From NCBI GenBank assembly GCA_964443365.1, contig CAYUCM010000011.1, forward strand, positions 1 through 25,803: 25,803 nucleotides of DNA, given 5' to 3'. How positions within the stretch are numbered: position 1 is the stretch's first letter; the number at the start of each line of letters is the position of its first letter. This DNA is from CAIJKW01 sp964443365. GTDB taxonomy: Bacteria; Patescibacteriota; Minisyncoccia; Phycocordibacterales; CAIZLB01. The notes beneath the pieces are model-generated. The model was given only the letters and a program-made list of their open reading frames with translations, made no database searches and had not been told where the DNA came from. The translations under genes and the position numbers were made by a program. Below, piece by piece: positions 12,257 through 20,803 of the stretch.

Positions 12257-14563
12257 ATGCTTAAAAGAACATTGAAAAAAAATACAAAACAAGAAACGTC
12301 TTCAGACGATGGCGCTGAGTTTTTAAACCAAGAAAAGCTCGTCACAAAGGAAAAAAGTCCCATAATTTATCATAGAAAAAAGATATTTGGACAAATTTCA
12401 CTAGTGTGTATGTACTTATTGGCGTTTCTATTGCCGTTGTTTTTCATACCATCAAGCTCGGCAGAACTGGGACAATCCAAGATCGCGATTCTTGTACTAC
12501 TAGTGAGTATTTCTGTGGTGTCGCTTGGAATATCTATAATATACTCTGGTGTTGTTAATTTGATGAGTAAATGGGTTTACATACCAATGTTATTAATTTC
12601 GTTAATAACCCTTATTTCCTCCTTCCTGTCTAGTTCTTATAGAGGTGGTTTAATTGGTGTCGGACTAGAAACTGATTCATGGTATTTTATTTCTCTATTA
12701 TTACTTCTGGTGGTTGTGATAGCTGTTAGTGTAAACACCAAGAAAAGAATAATTACAATTTTGTCTTTGTCTTGGGTTGGCTTTGCGATATCTGCAATTT
12801 ATCAAATTATAAGATTTATTTTTTCGGCATTTAAATTTGATGCAATAACTAATTTCCTATCCTTGGGTGGATTATTTCCATCTTCTGCTTTAAATACTGT
12901 CGGGTCTTGGGGTGACTTGGGAATATTCTCAGGTTTTGTCTTATTGTCTTTGGCCATCACATTGGATACAATGCCGTTAAAAAAGAATACGTATAAAATA
13001 TTTTGGCCGATATTTTCTGTGGTCTTACTATTTAGTTCCATAACATCTTTTATTTTGTTTGGTTTTGGAAAAACAATGACTGGTGGAGGCGGAATAAATA
13101 TTCTATTTTCTCTAATATCGATAATAAGTTTCTTTGCACTTTTGTTCTCACTATTTCAGCTTGTAAGGAGATATAAAAACAGGACGGAGAATTCAATTAA
13201 ATTTCCTTTGGCGAGTTTGATTGTTGTTGCTTTTGGAATTATCTTCATGATATTCCCCGTTGCCATTAATCAAAATGTGAATTCACTGATTAAGGTTCCA
13301 AATGAATCTATGTTGAATTTGAGGCCGGACGTAATAGAGACGGCTCACATAACTAATAAAGTGTTGGGCTCTTCTTTTAAAAACGCATTAATTGGTTATG
13401 GAACACATGGTTTTTATATTGCTAGAAACAATTTCAGACTTGAATCAGTTAATCTATCGGATCTTTGGAATTCAGACTTTCAATTTGGCTTCGGTTACAT
13501 GCCTACGATATTAGTTAATAATGGTATCTTGGGATTATTATCATGGCTATCCCTCGTTCTAATTCTTCTATTTTTTGGAATACGTTTGTTGTTTAGTAAA
13601 AAACATATTGATCATTCAACTACTTACATATTGTCTTGGGTTATTATATCGTACATTTTTCTTTGGTTTTTGATGTTAATAAATGTTCCAAATTCGTCAA
13701 TTATAATACTTACTTTTGTAATCACAGGGTTACTCCTTTCAATTCTGATGATAGAGGGAGGCTTTGGTGGAATACAATTTGATTTTTCAACAGGTAGAGC
13801 CAGGGGCGTCATTGGAGTGCTCGCTGTGTTGTTTGTGATAGTACTACTTGTTACAACGGCTTTTGTTTGGGTAAATAGAGTTAGGGCTTATACTTATTCT
13901 GTAAAATCCATGCAAATGGTATATGCAAAAGATGCAAATATTAGTACTGTGCCAAAAGCTATAATGCTACTAAATAAAGCTATGCTTATTTATCCGTCAG
14001 ATATTTATTCTCGCGCAATTAACAATTTGGCATTGATTCAAGTCAATTATGATTTTTCTTCAAATTCTGAAAATAAATCTTTTGCAAATAATGAAAAGCC
14101 CAAATTGGCAACATCTACGATGGAGTATCTAAATTTAGCCTTGTCATCTGGACAGGCTGCCGCAAATTTTAATCCAAATGATTTTAGAAATTGGTTGCAA
14201 TTTGGATCAACACTACAAACAATCGCTCTTCTTACTGGTGAAAACAAAGCAGCAGATGGTGCTCTGCAAACCTTCGTTCAGTCTGCTAATTTGGCCCCTA
14301 AGCATCCGTTGCCTTATTATACTCTCGCTAATCTGTATCTATTGGCTGGAGACTTAAAGACCGCCAAGACTTCTATAGAACAGGCGATCACACTTAAAAG
14401 TAATTTTGAAGAAGCGGGAGCTATCTATAATAAAATCCTAGAAGGTGAGTCAAAGAGTATTGCTCCAAAGGTTGATTTAGAAAAAGCTACAACAACAGCG
14501 ACTAGCACCAAGAGTATAATAAAACCCAAGGCAAGTAAGAAGTCTTCGTTAAAGAAAAAATAA
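12257..14563 (+). CDS. O-antigen ligase/polymerase-like membrane protein with TPR domain
   Basis: A 768-residue protein with 11-13 membrane helices (about 48-545) and a C-terminal tetratricopeptide region (about 565-735, for example PLPYYTLANLYLLAGDLKTAK), ending in a Thr/Ser/Lys-rich tail with ATSTKS and KKSSLKKK. The arrangement resembles Wzy/WaaL-type proteins that polymerise or transfer surface glycans; the large outside loop about 350-410, with conserved-looking Arg, Tyr and His (GYGTHGFYIARNNFR), corresponds to their active loop (RPD and GxG..H-x-x-x...NxF-type motifs). It is followed 22 nt later by murJ, consistent with an envelope operon. A TATAAT at 12172-12177 is the nearest -10. 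The substrate is unknown, and a cell-wall polymer ligase is equally possible. Confidence 0.72.
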   Translation: MLKRTLKKNTKQETSSDDGAEFLNQEKLVTKEKSPIIYHRKKIFGQISLVCMYLLAFLLPLFFIPSSSAELGQSKIAILVLLVSISVVSLGISIIYSGVVNLMSKWVYIPMLLISLITLISSFLSSSYRGGLIGVGLETDSWYFISLLLLLVVVIAVSVNTKKRIITILSLSWVGFAISAIYQIIRFIFSAFKFDAITNFLSLGGLFPSSALNTVGSWGDLGIFSGFVLLSLAITLDTMPLKKNTYKIFWPIFSVVLLFSSITSFILFGFGKTMTGGGGINILFSLISIISFFALLFSLFQLVRRYKNRTENSIKFPLASLIVVAFGIIFMIFPVAINQNVNSLIKVPNESMLNLRPDVIETAHITNKVLGSSFKNALIGYGTHGFYIARNNFRLESVNLSDLWNSDFQFGFGYMPTILVNNGILGLLSWLSLVLILLFFGIRLLFSKKHIDHSTTYILSWVIISYIFLWFLMLINVPNSSIIILTFVITGLLLSILMIEGGFGGIQFDFSTGRARGVIGVLAVLFVIVLLVTTAFVWVNRVRAYTYSVKSMQMVYAKDANISTVPKAIMLLNKAMLIYPSDIYSRAINNLALIQVNYDFSSNSENKSFANNEKPKLATSTMEYLNLALSSGQAAANFNPNDFRNWLQFGSTLQTIALLTGENKAADGALQTFVQSANLAPKHPLPYYTLANLYLLAGDLKTAKTSIEQAITLKSNFEEAGAIYNKILEGESKSIAPKVDLEKATTTATSTKSIIKPKASKKSSLKKK

Positions 14564-14585
14564 TTTAAGATAGACATTATAGTAT

Positions 14586-16271
14586 ATGGTAAAACGCATA
14601 TTTAAATTATTCTACAGTGAAATTAGCGGCATACATCAGGCGGCAGTACTTCTTGGATTGTTTACTTTAATATCTCAAATTCTAGCGCTATTTAGAGATA
14701 GAATTTTGGCGAGTTATTTTGGCGCCGGACAAACATTGGATATTTATTATGCGTCATTTAGAATACCGGATTTGATTTTTGCATCAATCGCTTCTCTGGT
14801 TTCTATTTCTGTATTGATACCGTTTTTGAGTAATATACTAGAAAACAGAGGAAGTGAGACTAAAAAATTTCTAAATTCTATCTTCACCGTGTTTTTTTTG
14901 GCGATGATTGTGGTGTCCGCTATCGTCATGATGTTGATGCCGTACATTGTCAAAATTGTTTTTTCTGGAATAAAAGATGATACTTTTATTAATCAGGTTG
15001 TAATTTTATCGAGAATACTTTTGCTTCAACCAATATTTTTAGGTATATCCAATTTGCTTGGGGTTATAACTCAAATCAAGAAAAGATTTTTCTTGTATGC
15101 ATCAAGCCCAATTCTGTATAATTTAATGATTATATTTGGTATAGTTTTCTTGTATCCACATTTTGGTATTAGGGGGGTCGTGTTTGGAGTTGTGCTGGGT
15201 GCTTTATTGCATTTTGCAATTCAAATACCTTTTGTTGCAAAAGAGGGGCTGCTTCCAAGGTTTACTTTCAGTATAGATTTTAAAGATATTTGGAGTGTGG
15301 TTAAGATATCCGTTCCAAGAACAATTACACTTTCGTCACATACATTAACGCAAATATTTATTACATCTATCGCTTCAACTTTGGCGGTTGGATCTATTAC
15401 AATTTTTTCTTTTGCTTTTAATCTACAATCTGTTCCGCTTGCAATCATTGGGGTAAGTTATGCGCTTGCTGCATTCCCAACCTTGTCAGCTTGTTTTGCT
15501 AAGGGGCAAAAAGAAGAATTTATGAAGCATATTGTTACAGCGGCTAGACATATTATATTTTGGTCAATACCAATTACAGCACTGTTTATTGTACTTAGAG
15601 CGCAAATTGTGAGAGTTGTTTTGGGATCCGGTTCTTTTGATTGGAATGACACCAGGCTAACCGCGGCATGTCTTGCTGTCTTTGTGATTTCTTTATTTGC
15701 TCAATCTTTACAACTTCTTTTGATTAGAGCATATTACGCTGCAGGAAAAACCAGTAAGCCACTTTTCATAAATTTAATTGGAGCTGTTGTTACAATGGCA
15801 TCTCCATTCGTCCTTATAAATATTTTTCAAAAATCAGAAACTTTTAAACTGTTTTTTGAATCACTGTTTAAGATTTCTAATATATATGGTACAGAGGTTA
15901 TTATGTTACCACTCGGTTATTCGATCGGTGTATTGTTTAACTTGATATTACTTTGGATAATGTTTGAAAAAGATTTTGGTGGCTACACAAAGAAAACATT
16001 TAGAATGCTGATACATTCAATGGGTGCCGGCGTTATTGGTGGTTTTGTGACGTATCTTGGCTTAAATATTTTTGTTTCAACATTTGATAACACAACATTG
16101 ATTGGAATTTTCTTGCAAGGATTTTCTGCGGGAATGCTTGGAATTATTTCTATAATCGTAGTTTATAGTTTGCTGGGTACAAAAGAGTTGAACGAGGTTA
16201 TCTCTGCGATTCTATCTAAGTTTAATAAAAACAAACTTATTGTTGCTGAGCCTGACACAATTGAAATTTAA
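14586..16271 (+). CDS. murJ: Lipid II flippase MurJ
   Basis: Flips the lipid-linked peptidoglycan precursor to the outer face of the membrane. It has 561 residues with about 14 helices and is full length. Family features: the N-terminal GLFTLISQILALFRDRILASYFGAGQTLDIYYASFRIPDL block, the central SVPRTITLSSHTLTQIFITSIASTLAVGSITIFSFAFNLQSVPLAIIGVSYALAAFPTLS block characteristic of MviN/MurJ, and the RAYYAAGKTSKPL segment. It lies 22 nt after the ligase-like gene and is probably cotranscribed; TATAGT at 14578-14583 is too close to the ATG to be its own promoter. The stop at 16271 is followed within 20 nt by the assembly gap. Confidence 0.95.
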   Translation: MVKRIFKLFYSEISGIHQAAVLLGLFTLISQILALFRDRILASYFGAGQTLDIYYASFRIPDLIFASIASLVSISVLIPFLSNILENRGSETKKFLNSIFTVFFLAMIVVSAIVMMLMPYIVKIVFSGIKDDTFINQVVILSRILLLQPIFLGISNLLGVITQIKKRFFLYASSPILYNLMIIFGIVFLYPHFGIRGVVFGVVLGALLHFAIQIPFVAKEGLLPRFTFSIDFKDIWSVVKISVPRTITLSSHTLTQIFITSIASTLAVGSITIFSFAFNLQSVPLAIIGVSYALAAFPTLSACFAKGQKEEFMKHIVTAARHIIFWSIPITALFIVLRAQIVRVVLGSGSFDWNDTRLTAACLAVFVISLFAQSLQLLLIRAYYAAGKTSKPLFINLIGAVVTMASPFVLINIFQKSETFKLFFESLFKISNIYGTEVIMLPLGYSIGVLFNLILLWIMFEKDFGGYTKKTFRMLIHSMGAGVIGGFVTYLGLNIFVSTFDNTTLIGIFLQGFSAGMLGIISIIVVYSLLGTKELNEVISAILSKFNKNKLIVAEPDTIEI

Positions 16272-16289
16272 TTCGGTTTATGTATAATT

Positions 16290-16389
16290 NNNNNNNNNNN
16301 NNNNNNNNNNNNNNNNNNNNNNNNNNNNNNNNNNNNNNNNNNNNNNNNNNNNNNNNNNNNNNNNNNNNNNNNNNNNNNNNNNNNNNNNN
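16290..16389. other. Assembly gap of exactly 100 N
   Basis: One hundred consecutive N is a common placeholder for a scaffold gap of unknown size. Gene order across it (murJ to dsbA-like) and anything inside it cannot be judged. Confidence 0.97.
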
Positions 16390-16411
16390 GTGTCGCCCCA
16401 TTATTTAACGG

Positions 16412-16442
16412 AAAATCGCCCCGTTGAATGCGGGGCGATTTT
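16412..16442. terminator. Bidirectional terminator
   Basis: AAAATCGCCCCG (16412-16423) and CGGGGCGATTTT (16431-16442) form a perfect 12-bp stem with a 7-nt loop and A/T-rich ends, followed by CTTTTTCT. It serves the dsbA-like gene on the minus strand and whatever precedes it across the gap. A second TCGCCCC just upstream (16392-16398) could compete for the 3' arm. Confidence 0.85.
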
Positions 16443-16484
16443 CTTTTTCTGATTTATTCTGTGCTGTCAGATTTAATCTATATC

Positions 16485-17171
16485 TTATTTAATACTATCA
16501 ATTAACTTTTGCATGTCTGATGCTGGTACTGCGCCTTGTATATATGTTGATCCGTTTGGTCCAACAAAAATAACAGTTGGAGTTGCAAATACATTCAATG
16601 TTTGTGCATCTTTTTCATCTGCCTCTATTGTTGATAAATATGATGACTTTTTTGCTTCTTCTTGTAATAACGCAAAATCTATACCTATTTCTTTGGCATA
16701 TTTTTCAAAGAATGGTTTAAAATCTTTTCCTACTCCATTCCATTCATTTTGATTTTTAAATACCAGACTTGAAAATTCTTTAAATTTTCCTTGCGCTACG
16801 GATGCATACACCAATCTTGCCTCATCCTTTGATTGAGCGTGAATTGGTACGGTTCTGTAAACATATTTTACCTTTGGATTCTCCTTTAAAAGTTTTTCTA
16901 TTTCAGGATATATTACAGAACAAGCAGGGCAGGCGTAGTCTGCAAATTCAACAATTGTTACACTTGATGTGCTTATGCTTGTGTCTTTTGCAAGGTATTG
17001 CATACCGTTTTCCATAACAGGACTACCTACACCGATTAAATTCTCTAGTTTTACAACTGGTTTTGGTATACCTGTTTCTCCTCCATTTTTTGCTGAAATA
17101 TAAAGACCTCCACCTACTACTAAAATTGTAAGCAGGGCTATTATACTTATAAATCTTATTTCACTTTTCAT
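16485..17171 (-). CDS. Membrane-anchored DsbA-like thiol oxidoreductase
   Basis: A 228-residue thioredoxin-fold protein facing outside, expected to form or isomerise disulfides in exported proteins. Residues 6-27 are an uncleaved signal anchor. The active site is FADYACPACS (Cys81, Cys84), and the cis-proline loop is VFATPTVIFVGPNG near the C-terminus. The Thioredoxin_4/DsbA insertion helix domain lies between. The start at 17171 is preferred over the frame extension to 17216 because it opens the signal anchor directly and follows a promoter (TTTACA 17207-17202, 18 bp, TTTAAT 17183-17178) that ends 6 nt before it. No DsbB or VKOR gene is recognised in the window; the CPLC protein at 5809 is a speculative partner. 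Confidence 0.92.
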   Translation of the reverse strand: MKSEIRFISIIALLTILVVGGGLYISAKNGGETGIPKPVVKLENLIGVGSPVMENGMQYLAKDTSISTSSVTIVEFADYACPACSVIYPEIEKLLKENPKVKYVYRTVPIHAQSKDEARLVYASVAQGKFKEFSSLVFKNQNEWNGVGKDFKPFFEKYAKEIGIDFALLQEEAKKSSYLSTIEADEKDAQTLNVFATPTVIFVGPNGSTYIQGAVPASDMQKLIDSIK

Positions 17172-17177
17172 ATTTTG

Positions 17178-17207
17178 ATTAAAAATTAATTGATATTGCT
17201 TTGTAAA
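17178..17207 (-). promoter_or_regulatory. Promoter giving a leaderless dsbA-like mRNA
   Basis: On the minus strand TTTACA (17207-17202), 18 bp, TTTAAT (17183-17178), then six bases to the ATG at 17171. Confidence 0.45.
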
Positions 17208-17338
17208 TAATATCATTTTTTACGAGTTGTTGCCATGCGCGTTTTGTGGCGTGGTTTTGTGTGCCTAACGTGTCATTGCACATAGATAAACAAAAAACTT
17301 TATATTTTCTTTATTTTTGGTTTGTTAAACTCTTGATC

Positions 17339-17959
17339 ATGAAAAAAGAAATAATAAGTGTTAGTTTAACATCAGAAATTATAAGAGAAAAGATTCATAT
17401 TATTAGAGGTATGAAGGTGGTGCTAGACAGAGATTTGGCAGAGCTTTATGGCGTACCGACTAAAAGATTAAATGAGGCTGTAAAAAGAAATTTAAAAAGG
17501 TTTCCGGAGGATTTTATGTTTCAGTTAGATAAGGATGAGATCAATTATTATTTAAGGTCGCAATTTGCGACCTTAAACGTGGAAGAAACAGAGGTTGAAG
17601 ATTCGCGTTCTTTAAGGTCACAATTTGCGACCTTAAACACGGAGGCTACAAATAAGGCTAAAAGAGGTGTTCATATTAAATATAAGCCAATAGCCTTCAC
17701 GGAACACGGCATAGCCATGTTATCAAGTGTCTTAAATAGCGACAGGGCAATACAGGTAAATATTCAGATTATTCGTGTGTTTACAAAAATGCGAGAAATG
17801 ATAGACGCTTATCAAGAGCTTAGAGAAAAAGTTGAAGAAATGGAACAAAACAATGAAACTAATTTTACAGAAATATTTAGAATCATAAGGCTACTTATTC
17901 ATGAAGAAGAAAAGCCCAAAAATAAAATTGGATTTTCTATTGATCAGCGTGAGAGTTAA
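17339..17959 (+). CDS. ORF6N domain protein with internal palindromic repeat
   Basis: A 206-residue DNA-binding-type protein of the phage antirepressor-like ORF6N family. The domain starts near residue 13 and shows the diagnostic IRGMKVVLDRDLAELYGV, then TKRLNEAVKRNLKRFPEDFMFQL and, after an insertion, YKPIAFTEHGIAMLSSVL. The C-terminus (about 145-180) is a coiled coil with Glu/Lys heptads. The insertion contains LRSQFATLN twice, 20 codons apart, each encoded by a 27-base palindrome (17551-17577 and 17611-17637). The start at 17339 is preferred to 17246 because the upstream stretch does not fit the family. No other phage gene is nearby. Such proteins occur singly in many bacteria; the target is unknown. 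Confidence 0.88.
   Translation: MKKEIISVSLTSEIIREKIHIIRGMKVVLDRDLAELYGVPTKRLNEAVKRNLKRFPEDFMFQLDKDEINYYLRSQFATLNVEETEVEDSRSLRSQFATLNTEATNKAKRGVHIKYKPIAFTEHGIAMLSSVLNSDRAIQVNIQIIRVFTKMREMIDAYQELREKVEEMEQNNETNFTEIFRIIRLLIHEEEKPKNKIGFSIDQRES
17551..17637 (+). repeat. Two palindromes at 60-bp period inside the ORF6N gene
   Basis: TTTAAGGTCGCAA, T, TTGCGACCTTAAA is a perfect 13-bp inverted repeat at 17551-17577. The copy at 17611-17637 differs by one base (A at 17620), which breaks its symmetry. Both are in the same reading frame and encode the same LRSQFATLN peptide. Confidence 0.9.
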
Positions 17960-17994
17960 AATATTAAATTTTATTTTGCACTCCTATTCTCGTT

Positions 17995-20196
17995 TTATTT
18001 TTTGTTAGCGTCAGCGCCCTTATCCTTTGCTGCAAAACGCCCGCGTCTTCCTACAACCTTTGGTGTTGCTAATATTTCAAGCGCACGTTCCAATGTGATG
18101 GTATAAACATCGTCAGTTTTAAGTGATCTGAAATCTCCATCATGAACTATGTATGGTCCAAATCGTCCAATACTTGCTGTAATATTTTTTCCACTCTCTG
18201 GTTGTTTTCCTAATATTCTTGGAAGAGATAAATAAACAAGAGCTTGTTCAACAGTAACAGCGCTTGGATCAACTTCTTTTGGAATTGATGCCATTCTTGG
18301 TTTTTTGTTTGTATCTGATTTTTCACCCAATTGAACATACGGTCCAAATCTACCGATTTTGGTAAATATTGAAAGACCGGTTTCAGGATCGGTACCAATT
18401 GGCTCATCTGTTTTGATAAGAGTTCCGTCCATTGTAAGTGCACCATCACAATCTGGATATGTTGAACAACTCAAAAACTTTCCAGTTCTTGCGAGTTTTA
18501 TAATCATTGCACTTCCACATTTTGGGCATTTAAATTTTGCATCAGCATCACCTAGGTTTGTAACCTTCTCAATACCAATTTTTTCTTCAATTATTTTTAC
18601 GAGTGGGTCGTAGAATTTTTTAACCGTCGCTACATATTCAGCCTTTCCAGAAGCGACATCGTCCAGCCCATCCTCCATTTTAGCCGTGAAATTGTAATCT
18701 ACATATTTTTCAAAATGATTTTCTAGGAATGTAATAACCACATCTCCAGTGTCAGTTGGCTTAAGAGACTTGTTTATCTTTTCAACATACTCTCTTTCTT
18801 CAAGGGTTCTGATAATACTTGCGTAGGTTGAAGGACGACCAATTTCTTTCTTATCTAATTCTTTAATAAGACCAGCTTCTGAATATCTATTTGGTGGTTC
18901 TGTAAACTTTTCTATCCAATTGATTTTCTCTAATGTTAGAGATTCATCCTTCTCTGTTTTTGGTAAAATAACATCTTCGCTCACTGCATCAGGATCAGCT
19001 TTTAGCCATCCGTCAAAAATAACACGTGATCCTGTTATAGAAAAATCAGGAAGTTTTTTATCATCACCTGTTGCAATTATTTTTGTTCTAGCAATTCTTG
19101 CGTCTGCCATTTGAGAAGCCAAAGTTCTTCCTCTGATTAGAGAATATAATTTCTTTTCATCGTCTGTGTTTCCAGCACGAGGTATAGATAAATGAGTTGG
19201 CCTTATTGCTTCATGGGCTTCTTGAGCGTTTTTGCTCTTTGATTTAAATGCTCTAACTTGAACATAATTTTTTCCATAATCTTTTTCAATAACTAAGGTC
19301 GCTTCTTTAATTGCAAGGCCACTTAGATTTGTACTATCTGTACGCATATAAGTAATATGTCCGCCTTCGTAAAGTTTTTGAGCAATACCCATAGTTCTTG
19401 ATGGAGTAAATCCCAATCTTGACGAAGCTGCCTGTTGTAGGGTTGAAGTTGTAAACGGAGCCTTCACTGTTCTTTTGGCTTCTGTTTCTTCAATGTCTTT
19501 TACTTTCCAATTTGTTTTTTCAGATAGGGAAGTAACTTCTTCTGCTCGTACTTTATCTTTTATTTCTTCCACACAATCCATTTCTAAAATTGATCCAGTT
19601 TTGTTTTTAAAACTAGCTTTGATTGGATAATAAGCTTCAGGAATGAAGGCTCTAATTTCACGTTCGCGCTCAACAAGAATTCTGAGGGCGGGGGACTGAA
19701 CTCGTCCAGCAGATAAACCATATCTAACTTTTTTCCAAATGACTCCAGACAAATCATATCCAACAAGTCTATCAAGTACACGACGGGCTTCTTGCGCCTT
19801 TCTTAAATTGTCGTCAATTTCTCTTGGATGTTTAACGGCCTCATTAACGGCTTCCTTTGTAATTTCATACCAGACAACGCGCTTTGGGTTTTTAAGACCA
19901 AGAACTTCTTTTAAGTGCCACGCAATAGCTTCACCTTCACGGTCGGGGTCAGTTGCAAGTAGAACTTCTGTGGCCTTCTTTGCTTTTTGACGAATATCAT
20001 TGATGACCCTCTCTTTTCCTGGGGAAATTTCATAATGAGGAACAAATCCGGCTTCAATATTAATAGCTTTTTTATTGCTCTTTGGAAGATCTCTAATGTG
20101 TCCAACAGACGCAACTACGGTATATTCACCGTTTAAATATTTTGAAACAGTCTTCGCTTTTGCAGGCGACTCAACAATAAGAAGTTTTTGTGTCAT
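17995..20196 (-). CDS. topA: DNA topoisomerase I (type IA)
   Basis: Relaxes negative supercoils by single-strand passage. It has 733 residues from the ATG at 20196. In order: the Toprim domain with LLIVESPAKAKT (Glu9) and ATDPDREGEA (DPDREGE 83-89), the RVQSPALRILVERE segment (165-178), active-site Tyr283 in HITYMRTDSTNLS, the RPSTYASII motif, one four-Cys zinc finger (CPKCGSAMI...CSTYPDC), and two C-terminal repeats with IGRFGPYVQLGE and IGRFGPYIVHDG. The tail is lysine-rich. The longer frame to 20232 adds 12 residues without family support; TAGTAT (20212-20207) is 10 nt before the chosen ATG. It is divergent from the Nudix gene and converges on ORF6N. Confidence 0.97.
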   Translation of the reverse strand: MTQKLLIVESPAKAKTVSKYLNGEYTVVASVGHIRDLPKSNKKAINIEAGFVPHYEISPGKERVINDIRQKAKKATEVLLATDPDREGEAIAWHLKEVLGLKNPKRVVWYEITKEAVNEAVKHPREIDDNLRKAQEARRVLDRLVGYDLSGVIWKKVRYGLSAGRVQSPALRILVEREREIRAFIPEAYYPIKASFKNKTGSILEMDCVEEIKDKVRAEEVTSLSEKTNWKVKDIEETEAKRTVKAPFTTSTLQQAASSRLGFTPSRTMGIAQKLYEGGHITYMRTDSTNLSGLAIKEATLVIEKDYGKNYVQVRAFKSKSKNAQEAHEAIRPTHLSIPRAGNTDDEKKLYSLIRGRTLASQMADARIARTKIIATGDDKKLPDFSITGSRVIFDGWLKADPDAVSEDVILPKTEKDESLTLEKINWIEKFTEPPNRYSEAGLIKELDKKEIGRPSTYASIIRTLEEREYVEKINKSLKPTDTGDVVITFLENHFEKYVDYNFTAKMEDGLDDVASGKAEYVATVKKFYDPLVKIIEEKIGIEKVTNLGDADAKFKCPKCGSAMIIKLARTGKFLSCSTYPDCDGALTMDGTLIKTDEPIGTDPETGLSIFTKIGRFGPYVQLGEKSDTNKKPRMASIPKEVDPSAVTVEQALVYLSLPRILGKQPESGKNITASIGRFGPYIVHDGDFRSLKTDDVYTITLERALEILATPKVVGRRGRFAAKDKGADANKK

Positions 20197-20269
20197 TGAA
20201 TAATTAATACTACATATATTTGTTTTTTGCAAATTTGTCTGTTTGTATTTTTTTTTAAAATCAGCATGA

Positions 20270-20275
20270 TATAAT
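20270..20275 (+). promoter_or_regulatory. -10 box giving a leaderless start
   Basis: TATAAT ends 7 nt before the Nudix ATG at 20283, leaving no room for a ribosome-binding site. No good -35 is visible at normal spacing. Confidence 0.5.
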
Positions 20276-20282
20276 TATTCAC

Positions 20283-20732
20283 ATGGAAAATACGATCAAA
20301 AAAATGGGTATAGGTGTTGGCGTTATGATTTTAATAGATAATAAAGTTTTATTGGGTCAAAGACATGTTGATCCAGAAAAAGCTAGCAGTTTAATGAATG
20401 GTGAAGGTACATGGACAATGCCTGGTGGTAAATTAGATTTTGGTGAAGAGTTTAAGGTTTGTGCAAAGAGGGAGGTCAAAGAAGAAACAGACATTGATAT
20501 TGAGATCGATGATTTGGAGGTAATCAGTCTTACTAATGACATAGTTCCCGCAGCTCATTTTGCAACAGTTGGAGTGTTGTGTAAAAAAATATCTGGCGAT
20601 GTCAAAATAATGGAGCCAGATGAAATAACACGTTGGGAATGGTTTGATTTGGATAATTTGCCAACACCTCTATTTAAACCGAGTGAAAAAATAATTAAAA
20701 ATTATCAAGAGGGAGTGTTTTATAAAAACTAG
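20283..20732 (+). CDS. Nudix hydrolase
   Basis: A 149-residue enzyme that cleaves nucleoside diphosphates linked to another group; the layout GIGVGVMIL, GQRHVDPEKASS, GEGTWTMPGGKLDFGEE is like the NUDT15/MutT-type nucleotide-pool cleaners. The Nudix box runs 49-71 (G-x5-E-x7-REVKEE) with the catalytic Glu residues intact, but the usual Gly near its end is Asp (EETDI instead of EETGU). Fully alone in its transcript: leaderless promoter before it, perfect hairpin terminator after it. Natural substrate unknown. Confidence 0.93.
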   Translation: MENTIKKMGIGVGVMILIDNKVLLGQRHVDPEKASSLMNGEGTWTMPGGKLDFGEEFKVCAKREVKEETDIDIEIDDLEVISLTNDIVPAAHFATVGVLCKKISGDVKIMEPDEITRWEWFDLDNLPTPLFKPSEKIIKNYQEGVFYKN

Positions 20733-20754
20733 GCATAGTAAAAACTTAACAAGA

Positions 20755-20790
20755 GAAACACCGTGCGCAGCACCTTGCGCACGGTGTTTC
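20755..20790. terminator. Bidirectional terminator between the Nudix gene and dprA
   Basis: GAAACACCGTGCGCA (20755-20769) and TGCGCACGGTGTTTC (20776-20790) form a perfect 15-bp stem with a 6-nt loop between two converging genes. The U-tract is short on both sides. Confidence 0.75.
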
Positions 20791-20803
20791 TAATATTAAG
20801 TGT

